A stretch of 64,000 bases of DNA from Pseudomonas sp. B28(2017) (lineage in GTDB: Bacteria; Pseudomonadota; Gammaproteobacteria; Pseudomonadales; Pseudomonadaceae), in contig NZ_NEJH01000010.1 in assembly GCF_002113025.1 (NCBI RefSeq), positions 124,001 to 188,000 on the forward strand, in the 5' to 3' direction. The notes beneath the pieces were generated by a model. That model was not told where the DNA came from. It did no database searches and worked only from the letters and a program-made list of their open reading frames with translations. Of this stretch, positions 21,038 through 28,519 are shown piece by piece. Both the position numbers and the translations under genes were made by a program. How positions within the stretch are numbered: the stretch's first letter is position 1; every line of letters starts with the position of its first letter.

Positions 21038-21850
21038 ATGACAGCGAATCGCACCGATATTCCCGCACACTCAAGCGCAACCGACATGCAGATACAGGGG
21101 CCGTCCGTCACTTGTCGTTTCAAGGTGCTGACGGTCAACACCCATAAAGGTTTCACCGCGTTCAACCGGCGTTTCATCTTGCCGGAACTGCGTGAAGCGG
21201 TGCGAAGTGTGTCTGCCGATGTGGTGTTTTTGCAGGAAGTCCACGGCACTCACGAACAACACCCCAAGCGCTACACCAACTGGCCGGCGATGCCGCAATA
21301 CGAGTTTCTCGCCGACTCCCTGTGGCCGCAGTTTGCCTATGGACGCAATGCGGTGTATCCGGAGGGCGATCACGGCAATGCGCTGTTGTCGAAATTCCAG
21401 ATCATCCGCCACGACAACCTCGACGTGTCCATCGGTGGCCACGAGAATCGCGGGCTCCTGCATTGTGTGTTGCGCCTGCCCGACGACGGCCGGGAAGTGC
21501 ATGCCATTTGCGTACACCTGGGGCTGCGCGAAAGCCACCGCACCGCGCAACTGAAATTGCTTGCCCAGCGCCTGGATGCCCTGCCGGGCGACGCCCCGGT
21601 GATCGTCGCCGGGGATTTCAACGACTGGCGCCAGCGCGCCGATGCATTGCTCAAGCCAGCCGGCTTGCGCGAAGTCTTCGCCGCGCACCATGGCAAACCG
21701 GCGCGCAGTTTCCCCGCTCGCCTGCCGACATTGCGCCTGGACCGCATCTACGTGCGCAACCTCAAGGCCAGCCATCCGCAAGTGCTGACCACCCGGCCCT
21801 GGTCGCACCTTTCCGACCACGCCCCGCTGTCGGTGGAGATCGAACTATGA
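21038..21850 (+). CDS. ybhP: endonuclease/exonuclease/phosphatase-family protein, YbhP-like
   Basis: A 270-residue metal-dependent phosphodiesterase-fold protein. Active-site motifs are in family order: VNTHKGF (metal-binding Asn region), FLQEVHG (catalytic Glu), VAGDFNDWR (Asp/Asn) and LSDHAPLSVEI (catalytic His). The family includes DNase I-like nucleases, inositol phosphatases and sphingomyelinases, so the substrate is open. It is the first gene of a ybhP-clsB-ybhN set, as in E. coli, and overlaps clsB by 4 nt (ATGA). The context suggests an envelope-lipid role. Confidence 0.87.
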   Translation: MTANRTDIPAHSSATDMQIQGPSVTCRFKVLTVNTHKGFTAFNRRFILPELREAVRSVSADVVFLQEVHGTHEQHPKRYTNWPAMPQYEFLADSLWPQFAYGRNAVYPEGDHGNALLSKFQIIRHDNLDVSIGGHENRGLLHCVLRLPDDGREVHAICVHLGLRESHRTAQLKLLAQRLDALPGDAPVIVAGDFNDWRQRADALLKPAGLREVFAAHHGKPARSFPARLPTLRLDRIYVRNLKASHPQVLTTRPWSHLSDHAPLSVEIEL

Positions 21851-23139
21851 GCAGCCAGCCGATGGAAAAAACCACGTTGCAAGACATCCCTGCCCCGCCG
21901 ATCCGCGAGCCGACAGCGGTCGATGTCGAATATGGGTGGCAAGGCAGCAATCGCGTCGAGTTACTGGAAAACGGCGAAGGTTTTTTTCCCCGGGTATTTG
22001 AAGCCCTGCGCCAGGCGCAAAGTGAAATCCTGCTGGAAACGTTCATTCTGTTCGAGGACAAGGTTGGCAACGAGCTGCAACAGATTCTAATCGAAGCCGC
22101 TCAGCGCGGCGTGCGCACCACCGTCAGTCTCGACGGGTTTGGCTGCGGCGAACTGAGTGCCGGGTTCCTCACCGCCCTGACCGCGGCCGGCGTGCATCTG
22201 CAAATGTTCGACCCGGCACCGAAACGCCTGGGCATCCGCACCAACTGGTTCCGGCGGCTGCACCGCAAGATCGTGGTGGTGGACGGCCGCGTCGCTTTCA
22301 TCGGCGGAATCAATTTTTCCGCCGATCATCTGGCCGACTTCGGACCCGAGGCCAAACAGGACTATTCCGTGGAGGTGCAAGGCCCGGCGGTGGCCGACAT
22401 CCATCACTTCGCCCTGCTGCAATGCGGTCGCCCGGTGCGGGCCAGATACTGGTGGCAACGGCGCCGGATGCGGCGTTCGGAACTGGCCTTGAGCGATCAC
22501 GATGGCCAGGTGCGGCTGGTGTATCGCGACAACGGCGAACACCCGTCCGACATCGAAGAGGTTTACCGCCAGGTGTTGCGCCAGGCACAACGGCGGGTAG
22601 TGATCGCCAACGCCTACTTCTTTCCCGGTTTCCGCCTGCTGCGCGAGATCCGCAACGCGGCCCGTCGGGGCGTGGATGTGCGGCTGATCCTGCAAGGGCA
22701 GCCGGACATGCTGGTGGCCAGGCTCGCCGCGCGCATGACCTATGACTACCTGCTCAGGTCCGGGGTGAAGATCTACGAATATTGCGACCGCCCGCTGCAC
22801 GGCAAGGTCGCGTTGGTGGACGAAGACTGGAGCACCGTCGGCTCCAGCAACCTTGACCCGTTGAGCCTGTCGATGAATCTGGAGGCTAACGTGCTGATCC
22901 GCGACCAAGCCTTCAATCGTCATCTGTTCGATCGCCTGGAAGACCTCAGCGACAACCACTGCAAGGTCATGTCTCCCGACATCGCGCCACGCGGGCGTGT
23001 CTGGCACATGACCATCGGTTTTCTGGTGTTTCACTTCCTGCGGCATTTCCCGGCGTGGGCCGGTTGGTTGCCGGCGCATAAACCTCGCCTGAAACCTGTC
23101 TCCCCTCCGACCGGGAGCGCTGACCATGAACCGCGCTGA
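21847..23139 (+). CDS. clsB: cardiolipin synthase B
   Basis: ClsB is a phospholipase D-superfamily enzyme that makes cardiolipin by joining two phosphatidylglycerols, or other phospholipid donors, at the inner membrane. This 430-residue protein has the two HKD motifs: HRKIVVVDGRVAFIGGINFS (about residue 140) and HGKVALVDEDWSTVGSSNLD (about residue 318). It lacks the two N-terminal membrane spans of ClsA, as ClsB does. A hydrophobic patch near the C-terminus (MTIGFLVFHFLRHFPAW) could anchor it. It overlaps ybhP by 4 nt and ybhN by 14 nt, implying coupled translation. Confidence 0.92.
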   Translation: MSSQPMEKTTLQDIPAPPIREPTAVDVEYGWQGSNRVELLENGEGFFPRVFEALRQAQSEILLETFILFEDKVGNELQQILIEAAQRGVRTTVSLDGFGCGELSAGFLTALTAAGVHLQMFDPAPKRLGIRTNWFRRLHRKIVVVDGRVAFIGGINFSADHLADFGPEAKQDYSVEVQGPAVADIHHFALLQCGRPVRARYWWQRRRMRRSELALSDHDGQVRLVYRDNGEHPSDIEEVYRQVLRQAQRRVVIANAYFFPGFRLLREIRNAARRGVDVRLILQGQPDMLVARLAARMTYDYLLRSGVKIYEYCDRPLHGKVALVDEDWSTVGSSNLDPLSLSMNLEANVLIRDQAFNRHLFDRLEDLSDNHCKVMSPDIAPRGRVWHMTIGFLVFHFLRHFPAWAGWLPAHKPRLKPVSPPTGSADHEPR

Positions 23140-24112
23140 GCCCCACACGGCAACTCACGCCAGTAGCGCTGGCAAGTCGCACTGGAGGCGCTGGAAACGA
23201 CCGCTGACGATGCTGTTTTTCCTGATGCTGATCGTGCTGTTCACGATGCTCGCCCAGCGCATCGAATGGAACGAAGTGTTCGATAACCTGGCCGATTTCA
23301 AGGTGCGCACGCTGATCATTGCCTCGGGGCTGACCCTGGTGAGTTTTCTGGTGTACGCCTGCTTCGACCTGATCGGCCGCACCTACATCCGCCAGAATCT
23401 GACATGGAAGCAGATCCTGCCCGTGGGGATCATCAGCTACGCCTTCAACCTGAACCTGAGCGCCTGGGTTGGCGGCATCGCCATGCGTTACCGGTTGTAT
23501 TCGCGGCTCGGGGTCAACAAGAGCAACATCGCGAAAATCCTTGGTCTGAGCCTGGCGACCAACTGGTTTGGCTACATGGTCATTGCCGGCACAGTGTTCA
23601 GCAGCGGCCTTGTGCACATGCCGCCGGGCTGGAGACTCAGCAGTGGTGCGCTGCAAGGCGTGGGGGTTCTGTTACTGCTGCTGAGCGCCGGTTACCTGGC
23701 GGCGTGCCGGTTCGCCAAACGTCGGGAGTGGGCGATCCGCGGCGTGGAGATCGACTTGCCGTCACTGCACATGGCGGTGCTGCAACTGGCCCTCGGGGCC
23801 CTGAACTGGTCGCTGATGGCGGCGGTGATTTTCACGTTGCTACCGAGCAAACTGGACTATCCACTGGTACTTGGCGTGCTGTTGATCAGCGCCATCGCCG
23901 GGGTCATCACGCACATCCCGGCCGGGCTCGGCGTGCTCGAGGCTGTGTTCGTAGCGCTGCTGCAACACGAGGTTTCACGGGGTAGCCTGGTGGCGGGACT
24001 GCTGGCCTATCGGGCGATTTATTTCATTCTGCCGCTATTGATTGCCCTGGTGATGTACCTGCTGGTGGAAGCCAAGGCCAAGGCGTTGCGGATTGCGAAG
24101 AAACCCAAGTGA
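23126..24112 (+). CDS. ybhN: YbhN-like integral membrane protein (lysylphosphatidylglycerol synthase TM family)
   Basis: A 328-residue inner-membrane protein with about eight membrane spans, of the UPF0104/LPG-synthase transmembrane family. Recognisable segments are GIISYAFNLNLSAWVGGIAMRY, LGLSLATNWFGY and AIAGVITHIPAGLGVLEAVF. It lacks the soluble aminoacyl-transferase domain of MprF, so it is not a lysyl-PG synthase; a lipid-translocating or regulatory role is more likely, but that is inference. It begins 14 nt before the clsB stop and ends the trio. Confidence 0.85.
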   Translation: MNRAEPHTATHASSAGKSHWRRWKRPLTMLFFLMLIVLFTMLAQRIEWNEVFDNLADFKVRTLIIASGLTLVSFLVYACFDLIGRTYIRQNLTWKQILPVGIISYAFNLNLSAWVGGIAMRYRLYSRLGVNKSNIAKILGLSLATNWFGYMVIAGTVFSSGLVHMPPGWRLSSGALQGVGVLLLLLSAGYLAACRFAKRREWAIRGVEIDLPSLHMAVLQLALGALNWSLMAAVIFTLLPSKLDYPLVLGVLLISAIAGVITHIPAGLGVLEAVFVALLQHEVSRGSLVAGLLAYRAIYFILPLLIALVMYLLVEAKAKALRIAKKPK

Positions 24113-24135
24113 TTTGAAGTGTTTGGTCGTCCGTC

Positions 24136-24159
24136 ATCGCGGGCTTGCCCGCGAAGGGG
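24136..24159. repeat. single REP-like palindrome
   Basis: ATCGCGGGCTTGCCCGCGAAGG forms a short hairpin between the convergent ybhN and hydrolase genes. It is a REP variant of the CGCGGGCTTGCCCGCG type without a partner, and may act as the only transcription boundary here. Confidence 0.6.
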
Positions 24160-24179
24160 CTCGCAAGAACACTGCAAAA

Positions 24180-24938
24180 TCAGGATGATTGAATAATGCT
24201 CAACCGCTCCCCCACCACCATCTCGGTAATCCAGTCGACGAGGATCGAGGTGTACGCCTGCTGGGAAACCGGGTCGCTCAAGGCGTGATCGGCGCCGTCG
24301 ATGATGCGGTGGGTCAGTGAGTGCGTCTGCTGGCAGGCCGCCCGGTAGCTCATGATCGTCGCGTGGGGCACGTAGTCGTCGGTCTCCGACTGCACCAGCA
24401 GGACGTCCCCGGTAAATTGCGAACAGGCATGCAAGGCGCGGTTACCGTCGGCACTCACCAGGGTGCTTCGGTAATCATGCAGATCCAGCTTGTCCAGATC
24501 GCGTTTCGGCGTGTGCCATTGCTCGTCGCGATACAGCGCCGGCACCCGCAGCGCGAGCCAGCGCACCGGCCTGAGCGAGGTCAGGATCGAGGCCAGGTAC
24601 CCCCCGTAACTGGTACCGACCACGGCAATCGCCGACGTATCGAGGGCCGGGTGTGCGAGCAAGCGGTCATAGGCTGCCAGCAGGTCCCGCAGGTTGTCTT
24701 CGCGGGTCACTCGGGACAATGGAATGCCGGTGCCACCGGTGTGTCCGCGCAGGTCGAAGGTCAGGCAAACGCAGCCCAACCCGGCGATGCCTTTGGCGCG
24801 TTCCAGGTCCCGCTCCTGACTGCCGCCCCAGCCGTGCACGAAGAGCACACCGGGGACTTTCGATTTGGGGCTCAGAAACGTCCCGCTCATCTGTTCGTTG
24901 TCGATGTCGATCCGAATGGATTCGCTTCTAGCCGTCAT
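24180..24938 (-). CDS. alpha/beta hydrolase (dienelactone hydrolase/peptidase S9-like)
   Basis: A 252-residue serine hydrolase. Landmarks are the oxyanion-side GVLFVHGWGGSQERD, FDLRGHTGGTG, the nucleophile elbow VVGTSYGGYLAS (serine near residue 117), a candidate acid in QSETDDYVPH and a catalytic histidine in DGADHALSD. No signal peptide is present. I start it at the ATG (MTARSES) rather than the in-frame TTG nine nt upstream. It overlaps the end of the DUF3182 gene by 11 nt with no separate ribosome site visible, so the two are probably translated together. The substrate is unknown. Confidence 0.82.
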   Translation of the reverse strand: MTARSESIRIDIDNEQMSGTFLSPKSKVPGVLFVHGWGGSQERDLERAKGIAGLGCVCLTFDLRGHTGGTGIPLSRVTREDNLRDLLAAYDRLLAHPALDTSAIAVVGTSYGGYLASILTSLRPVRWLALRVPALYRDEQWHTPKRDLDKLDLHDYRSTLVSADGNRALHACSQFTGDVLLVQSETDDYVPHATIMSYRAACQQTHSLTHRIIDGADHALSDPVSQQAYTSILVDWITEMVVGERLSIIQSS

Positions 24939-26043
24939 AGGATTCAACCGTCACGTACTTGAGGAGAAAGTCACTGGTGTGCGCCGGCCCGCGGAACACC
25001 TCGATGGCGTCTGCCGGCAGCGGCTGATCGATGTAGGTTTCCACCGAAGACACACGAATCGCGCACATCCCAGGATCGTTGACGAAACTCTGTAAGGCTG
25101 CTACTTCGGCACTGCTGGCACCGCCCATGCGCCAGGACTGTTCCAGCACGCCACTGCGCGGCTGGCCGTTACTGTCCAGGCCCTGGGCGATGTCGTAATT
25201 GCGCCGGGAGGCATAAAAGCCGGGATAGGCTTCATCCGCTGCGTTGTCGAACACTTGTGCCTGACGGATCGCCAGGCGCACGTCTTGCGGCAGATCCAGT
25301 TTCAGCAATTGGTCGTAGTCACCGGATACCACCAGCAAATCGGAACCGCCATACACCGCGTCGCCCTGCGCGTCTTCGGTCAGGTATTGCTCACCGCAGT
25401 AACTGAGCACCCTGTCGCCGATAAAACTCTGGCCGACGCTGTAGGTGATCACCTGGTCCAGGTCCTGCTCGAGCACCACGCCTTTGGTGAACAAGGCCTC
25501 AGCCTCTGGCCTGGCAAGCACTTCATCGAACTCATCGAGGCTCTTGATCACTTCCTGACCGCGTCCGGCACAGGCATGAATCGGCTTCAGGCGGATCGGC
25601 CCGGAGTGCAACAAATGCTCCGCCGCCGGGCGCGCATCCACCAGGGAGAACACGCTGAGACCATCGAGCACCACGCTGCGCACCCGCTCGGAAAACAAGG
25701 GCGCCCAGCCTTGCGGTGCATGGGCATGGTGGTTGAGCAATCCATGACTGATAGCTTTGGTGCAGATGAAGTCATGGTCGACATAACCGCCCCACAAATC
25801 CTCCGGCCCCTTGACCCCCAGTTGCCGGGCAGCCGCAGCGCCCACCAGGGTCTGGGTCGGCAACAGGTAGAGGTTCCGCCCGCCGTGCCGTTGCGGGTCG
25901 TAACTGCCGCCGTACTTGAGCCCCAGTATCTGCGCCAGCCAGCGGGCCAGCACACGGTTGGTCTCGACTTCGTGGAGTGGTGCATCGGCAATCACCGAAT
26001 GGGCGAGCACCAGTTTCTTGTTCTTGCGGTTTGTTGGGGTCAT
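24928..26043 (-). CDS. DUF3182 protein, possibly ATP-grasp-like
   Basis: A 371-residue cytoplasmic protein of the uncharacterised DUF3182 family. The start MTPTNRKNKKLVLAHSVIAD is chosen because AAGGGGGG lies a few bases upstream. The central RLKPIHACAGRGQEVIKSLD resembles the glycine-rich ATP-binding strand of ATP-grasp ligases. The later acidic segment VVLEQDLDQVITYSVGQSF and the conserved YPGFYASRRNYDIAQGLD could supply further binding residues; that fold is my inference. It overlaps the downstream hydrolase by 11 nt. It may ligate or modify a small molecule whose ester or amide the hydrolase acts on. Confidence 0.7.
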   Translation of the reverse strand: MTPTNRKNKKLVLAHSVIADAPLHEVETNRVLARWLAQILGLKYGGSYDPQRHGGRNLYLLPTQTLVGAAAARQLGVKGPEDLWGGYVDHDFICTKAISHGLLNHHAHAPQGWAPLFSERVRSVVLDGLSVFSLVDARPAAEHLLHSGPIRLKPIHACAGRGQEVIKSLDEFDEVLARPEAEALFTKGVVLEQDLDQVITYSVGQSFIGDRVLSYCGEQYLTEDAQGDAVYGGSDLLVVSGDYDQLLKLDLPQDVRLAIRQAQVFDNAADEAYPGFYASRRNYDIAQGLDSNGQPRSGVLEQSWRMGGASSAEVAALQSFVNDPGMCAIRVSSVETYIDQPLPADAIEVFRGPAHTSDFLLKYVTVESYDG

Positions 26044-26177
26044 GCATCCCCCCTTCAATCGACGCTTGATGAATATAGCTGAAGGGGTGCAGGGATCAGG
26101 CCAAGGCGTCCCAAGGGGAAACGTATTTCAAATCAGCCCGTTGCGCAGGAGATGATGGCATGAGGCCTGTCTTATTC

Positions 26178-26214
26178 TGCACGACGCCCTTCGGGATTCC
26201 GGCATTTTGCACGA
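26178..26214. promoter_or_regulatory. two direct TGCACGA repeats 30 bp apart
   Basis: TGCACGA occurs at 26178-26184 and 26208-26214, three helical turns apart, in the gap upstream of the DUF3182 gene and downstream of the GlxA-type regulator. AraC-type regulators often bind direct repeats, but nothing else supports it. The start of a truncated REP (GTGGGAGCGAGG) lies at about 26234. Confidence 0.25.
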
Positions 26215-26253
26215 TTCAAGCCCCCCCGACCCTGTGGGAGCGAGGCGATGCGA

Positions 26254-27246
26254 CTACCGTGCAACCGATCCAGGGCTCACCCCGAACCGCGTCCGATAAT
26301 CACTCGGTGCCAGGCCGGTGATTTTCTTGAATGTCGCACGAAACGCCCCGGGGTCCTGATAACCCACAGTCCAGGCGATATGGTCGATGGTGCCGTTGGT
26401 GAACTCGAGCATTTCCCGGGCCTTGCCGACTCGCAGATGCTGGCAGTACTCAGTGGGCTTGAGCCCGGTAGCCGCGCGGAATCGTCGCAGGAAAGTGCGT
26501 TCTTCCAGGCCTGCCTTTTCGGCCATCGCCGCCAGCGATACATCGGTCGCCCCGGTGCCTTGCAACCAGTGTTGCACCCTGAGGATCGCCGCATCGCCGT
26601 GACTGAGGATCGGCGCAAAGTTACTGCCGCACTCACTGGCGCTGTCGCTGTGTTCCACCACCAGAAAACGCGCGGTACTGGTGGCAATACTCGGCCCCAG
26701 CAGCCGGTTGACCAGGCGCAAACCCAGTTCGGACCAGGCCATTAGCCCGGCGCTGGTAATCAGGTCGCCGTCATCGACAATCGGCGTATCGGCCTTGAGC
26801 CTGATCGCCGGATAACGTTCGGCAAAGGTTTTGGCCGAGGTCCAGTGGGTGGTGGCGCTGCGACCGTCGAGCAGACCGCTTTCAGCCAACAGGATCGAGC
26901 CCACGCAAACCCCGCCCAGTGTCGCGCCGCTGGCATGTTGCTCGCGCAACCAGCGGATCAATTCCTGTGGCGCCTGCCCCTCGGAAAAACCGCCGATCGA
27001 CGGCGGAATCAGTACGGCCACCAGGGCGCGCTCCGGGCCGGGGTGGCTGTCGAAGGTTCGAACCGGCGGCTGATCACCCTCGACCTGCCAATGGCTGACC
27101 CGCAGCAGCGGCAACTGCGCAGCCTGATGCTCGGCGGCGATCCGGTTGGCCACCCCGAACAAGTCCGTCAAGCCATGTACCGCCGCCATCTGCGCGCCGG
27201 GATAAATCAGCACACCGAGCTCGGCGATTGCCCTTTCTGCGTCCAT
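26254..27246 (-). CDS. GlxA-family (DJ-1/PfpI-AraC) transcriptional regulator
   Basis: A 330-residue regulator with an N-terminal DJ-1/PfpI-like domain and a C-terminal AraC DNA-binding domain. The sensor half shows IAELGVLIYPGAQMAAVHGL, the cysteine elbow GGVCVGSILLAESGLL and SATTHWTSAKTF. The two helix-turn-helix units are VSLAAMAEKAGLEERTFLRR and GTIDHIAWTVGYQDPGAFRA, with the closing family pattern FKKITGLAPSDYRTRF. The ATG at 27246 gives a family-like N-terminus. It is divergent from the cysteine hydrolase gene, its most likely target. Relatives respond to amines, betaines or amino-acid derivatives. Confidence 0.88.
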   Translation of the reverse strand: MDAERAIAELGVLIYPGAQMAAVHGLTDLFGVANRIAAEHQAAQLPLLRVSHWQVEGDQPPVRTFDSHPGPERALVAVLIPPSIGGFSEGQAPQELIRWLREQHASGATLGGVCVGSILLAESGLLDGRSATTHWTSAKTFAERYPAIRLKADTPIVDDGDLITSAGLMAWSELGLRLVNRLLGPSIATSTARFLVVEHSDSASECGSNFAPILSHGDAAILRVQHWLQGTGATDVSLAAMAEKAGLEERTFLRRFRAATGLKPTEYCQHLRVGKAREMLEFTNGTIDHIAWTVGYQDPGAFRATFKKITGLAPSDYRTRFGVSPGSVAR

Positions 27247-27348
27247 TGTCAGTTTTCCCCCTCTTATTGTCGGTGCGGCCAATCCCCCGGACCGCCTGCC
27301 AGCGCCAATACTGCATTCCACACCAACACACACTTCGAGGAAACAGTC

Positions 27349-27897
27349 ATGGCCAAGCAAGCGCTCATCGTAGTCGATATCCAGAACGACTACTTCCCCC
27401 AAGGCAAGTGGCCTCTGGTCGGTGCCGACGCCTCAGCAGACAACGCCGCCCGCCTGATCAAGGCCTTCCGCGACGCCGGTGATCCGGTGGTGCATATCCG
27501 CCACGAATTCACCTCCGAAGAGGCACCGTTTTTCACCCCGAACTCCGAAGGCGCGAAGCTGCACCCGAAAGTGCTCAATCGCGCCGACGAACCGGTGGTA
27601 CTCAAGCACTTCGTCAACTCGTTCCGCGAAACCGGTCTGAGGTCGATCCTCGACGAGCAAGACATCAAGGAGCTGGTGGTCGTGGGCAGCATGAGCCACA
27701 TGTGTGTGGACGGCATCACCCGTGCAGCGGCGGACTTTGGCTATAAGGTGACCGTGATCCACGACGCCTGCGCCACCCTCGACCTGGAATTCAATGGCGT
27801 GACGGTTCCGGCGGCGCAGGTTCATGCGGCGTTCATGGCGGCCCTGGCGTTTGCGTATGCCAGCGTGGTGTCGACCGACGAGTTCCTCGCGGCCTGA
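27349..27897 (+). CDS. isochorismatase-like cysteine hydrolase
   Basis: A 182-residue hydrolase of the isochorismatase/nicotinamidase superfamily. The catalytic triad is visible: D10 in LIVVDIQNDYF, a lysine in VVLKHFVNSF and the nucleophile cysteine in VVGSMSHMCVDGITRAA, preceded by the cis-peptide. A GAGGAAA ribosome site precedes MAKQALIVV. It is transcribed divergently from the GlxA-type regulator (102-nt gap) and ends at a strong terminator. It may hydrolyse an amide such as a nicotinamide-like or ureido compound; the substrate is not determinable. Confidence 0.86.
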   Translation: MAKQALIVVDIQNDYFPQGKWPLVGADASADNAARLIKAFRDAGDPVVHIRHEFTSEEAPFFTPNSEGAKLHPKVLNRADEPVVLKHFVNSFRETGLRSILDEQDIKELVVVGSMSHMCVDGITRAAADFGYKVTVIHDACATLDLEFNGVTVPAAQVHAAFMAALAFAYASVVSTDEFLAA

Positions 27898-27923
27898 GTC
27901 TGCAACTAAATTTCACCGCCCAT

Positions 27924-27958
27924 AAAAAACCCGCACTTCAGACCGAAGTGCGGGTTTT
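27924..27958. terminator. bidirectional intrinsic terminator
   Basis: A perfect 13-bp stem (AAACCCGCACTTC at 27927-27939 with GAAGTGCGGGTTT at 27945-27957) has a five-base loop and A/T-runs on both sides. It ends both the cysteine hydrolase gene and the convergent ssb. Confidence 0.93.
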
Positions 27959-27994
27959 GCTTTGTCAGCTTCTAGCTTGAGGCTTGCAGCTGCT

Positions 27995-28510
27995 TCAGAA
28001 CGGAATATCGTCATCAAAGCTGTCGAAATCCGGAGCCGGCTGCGGCGCAGCCTGCTGAGGGGCCGGACGCTGTGGCTGCTGTTGCGGTGCAGGACGCTGG
28101 GCTTGCTGGCGCGGAGCGGACTGCTGGTAGTTGTTACCGCCGCCCTGGCCTTGCTGGTCGCCCTGTGGACGGCCGCCCAGCAGTTGCATGGTGCCTTGCA
28201 TGTCGACCACGATTTCGGTGGTGTAACGCTTGATACCGTCTTTTTCCCACTCGCGGGTCTGCAGCTTGCCTTCGATGTACACCTGCGAACCTTTACGCAG
28301 GTATTCGCCAGCGATTTCCGCAACCTTGCCGAACATCGAAACACGGTGCCATTCGGTCTTTTCGACTTTCTGACCGGTTTGCTTGTCGGTCCACTGTTCG
28401 CTGGTCGCCAGACTCAGGTTGGTCACGGCATTACCGTTAGGCAAGTAGCGAACTTCGGGATCCTGGCCGCAAGTGCCGACCAATATGACTTTGTTAACCC
28501 CACGGGCCAT
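27995..28510 (-). CDS. ssb: single-stranded DNA-binding protein
   Basis: SSB coats single-stranded DNA in replication, recombination and repair and recruits partners through its C-terminal tip. The 171-residue protein has an OB-fold (about 1-112) starting MARGVNKVILVGTCGQDPEV with the EWHRVSMFGKVAEIAGEYLR core. A Gln/Pro/Gly-rich linker of about 50 residues follows, and the conserved acidic tip is DDDIPF. GGAGAACG precedes the ATG. The upstream yajR-like gene ends 9 nt before it, so they may share a transcript. Confidence 0.97.
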   Translation of the reverse strand: MARGVNKVILVGTCGQDPEVRYLPNGNAVTNLSLATSEQWTDKQTGQKVEKTEWHRVSMFGKVAEIAGEYLRKGSQVYIEGKLQTREWEKDGIKRYTTEIVVDMQGTMQLLGGRPQGDQQGQGGGNNYQQSAPRQQAQRPAPQQQPQRPAPQQAAPQPAPDFDSFDDDIPF

Positions 28511-28519
28511 AACGTTCTC

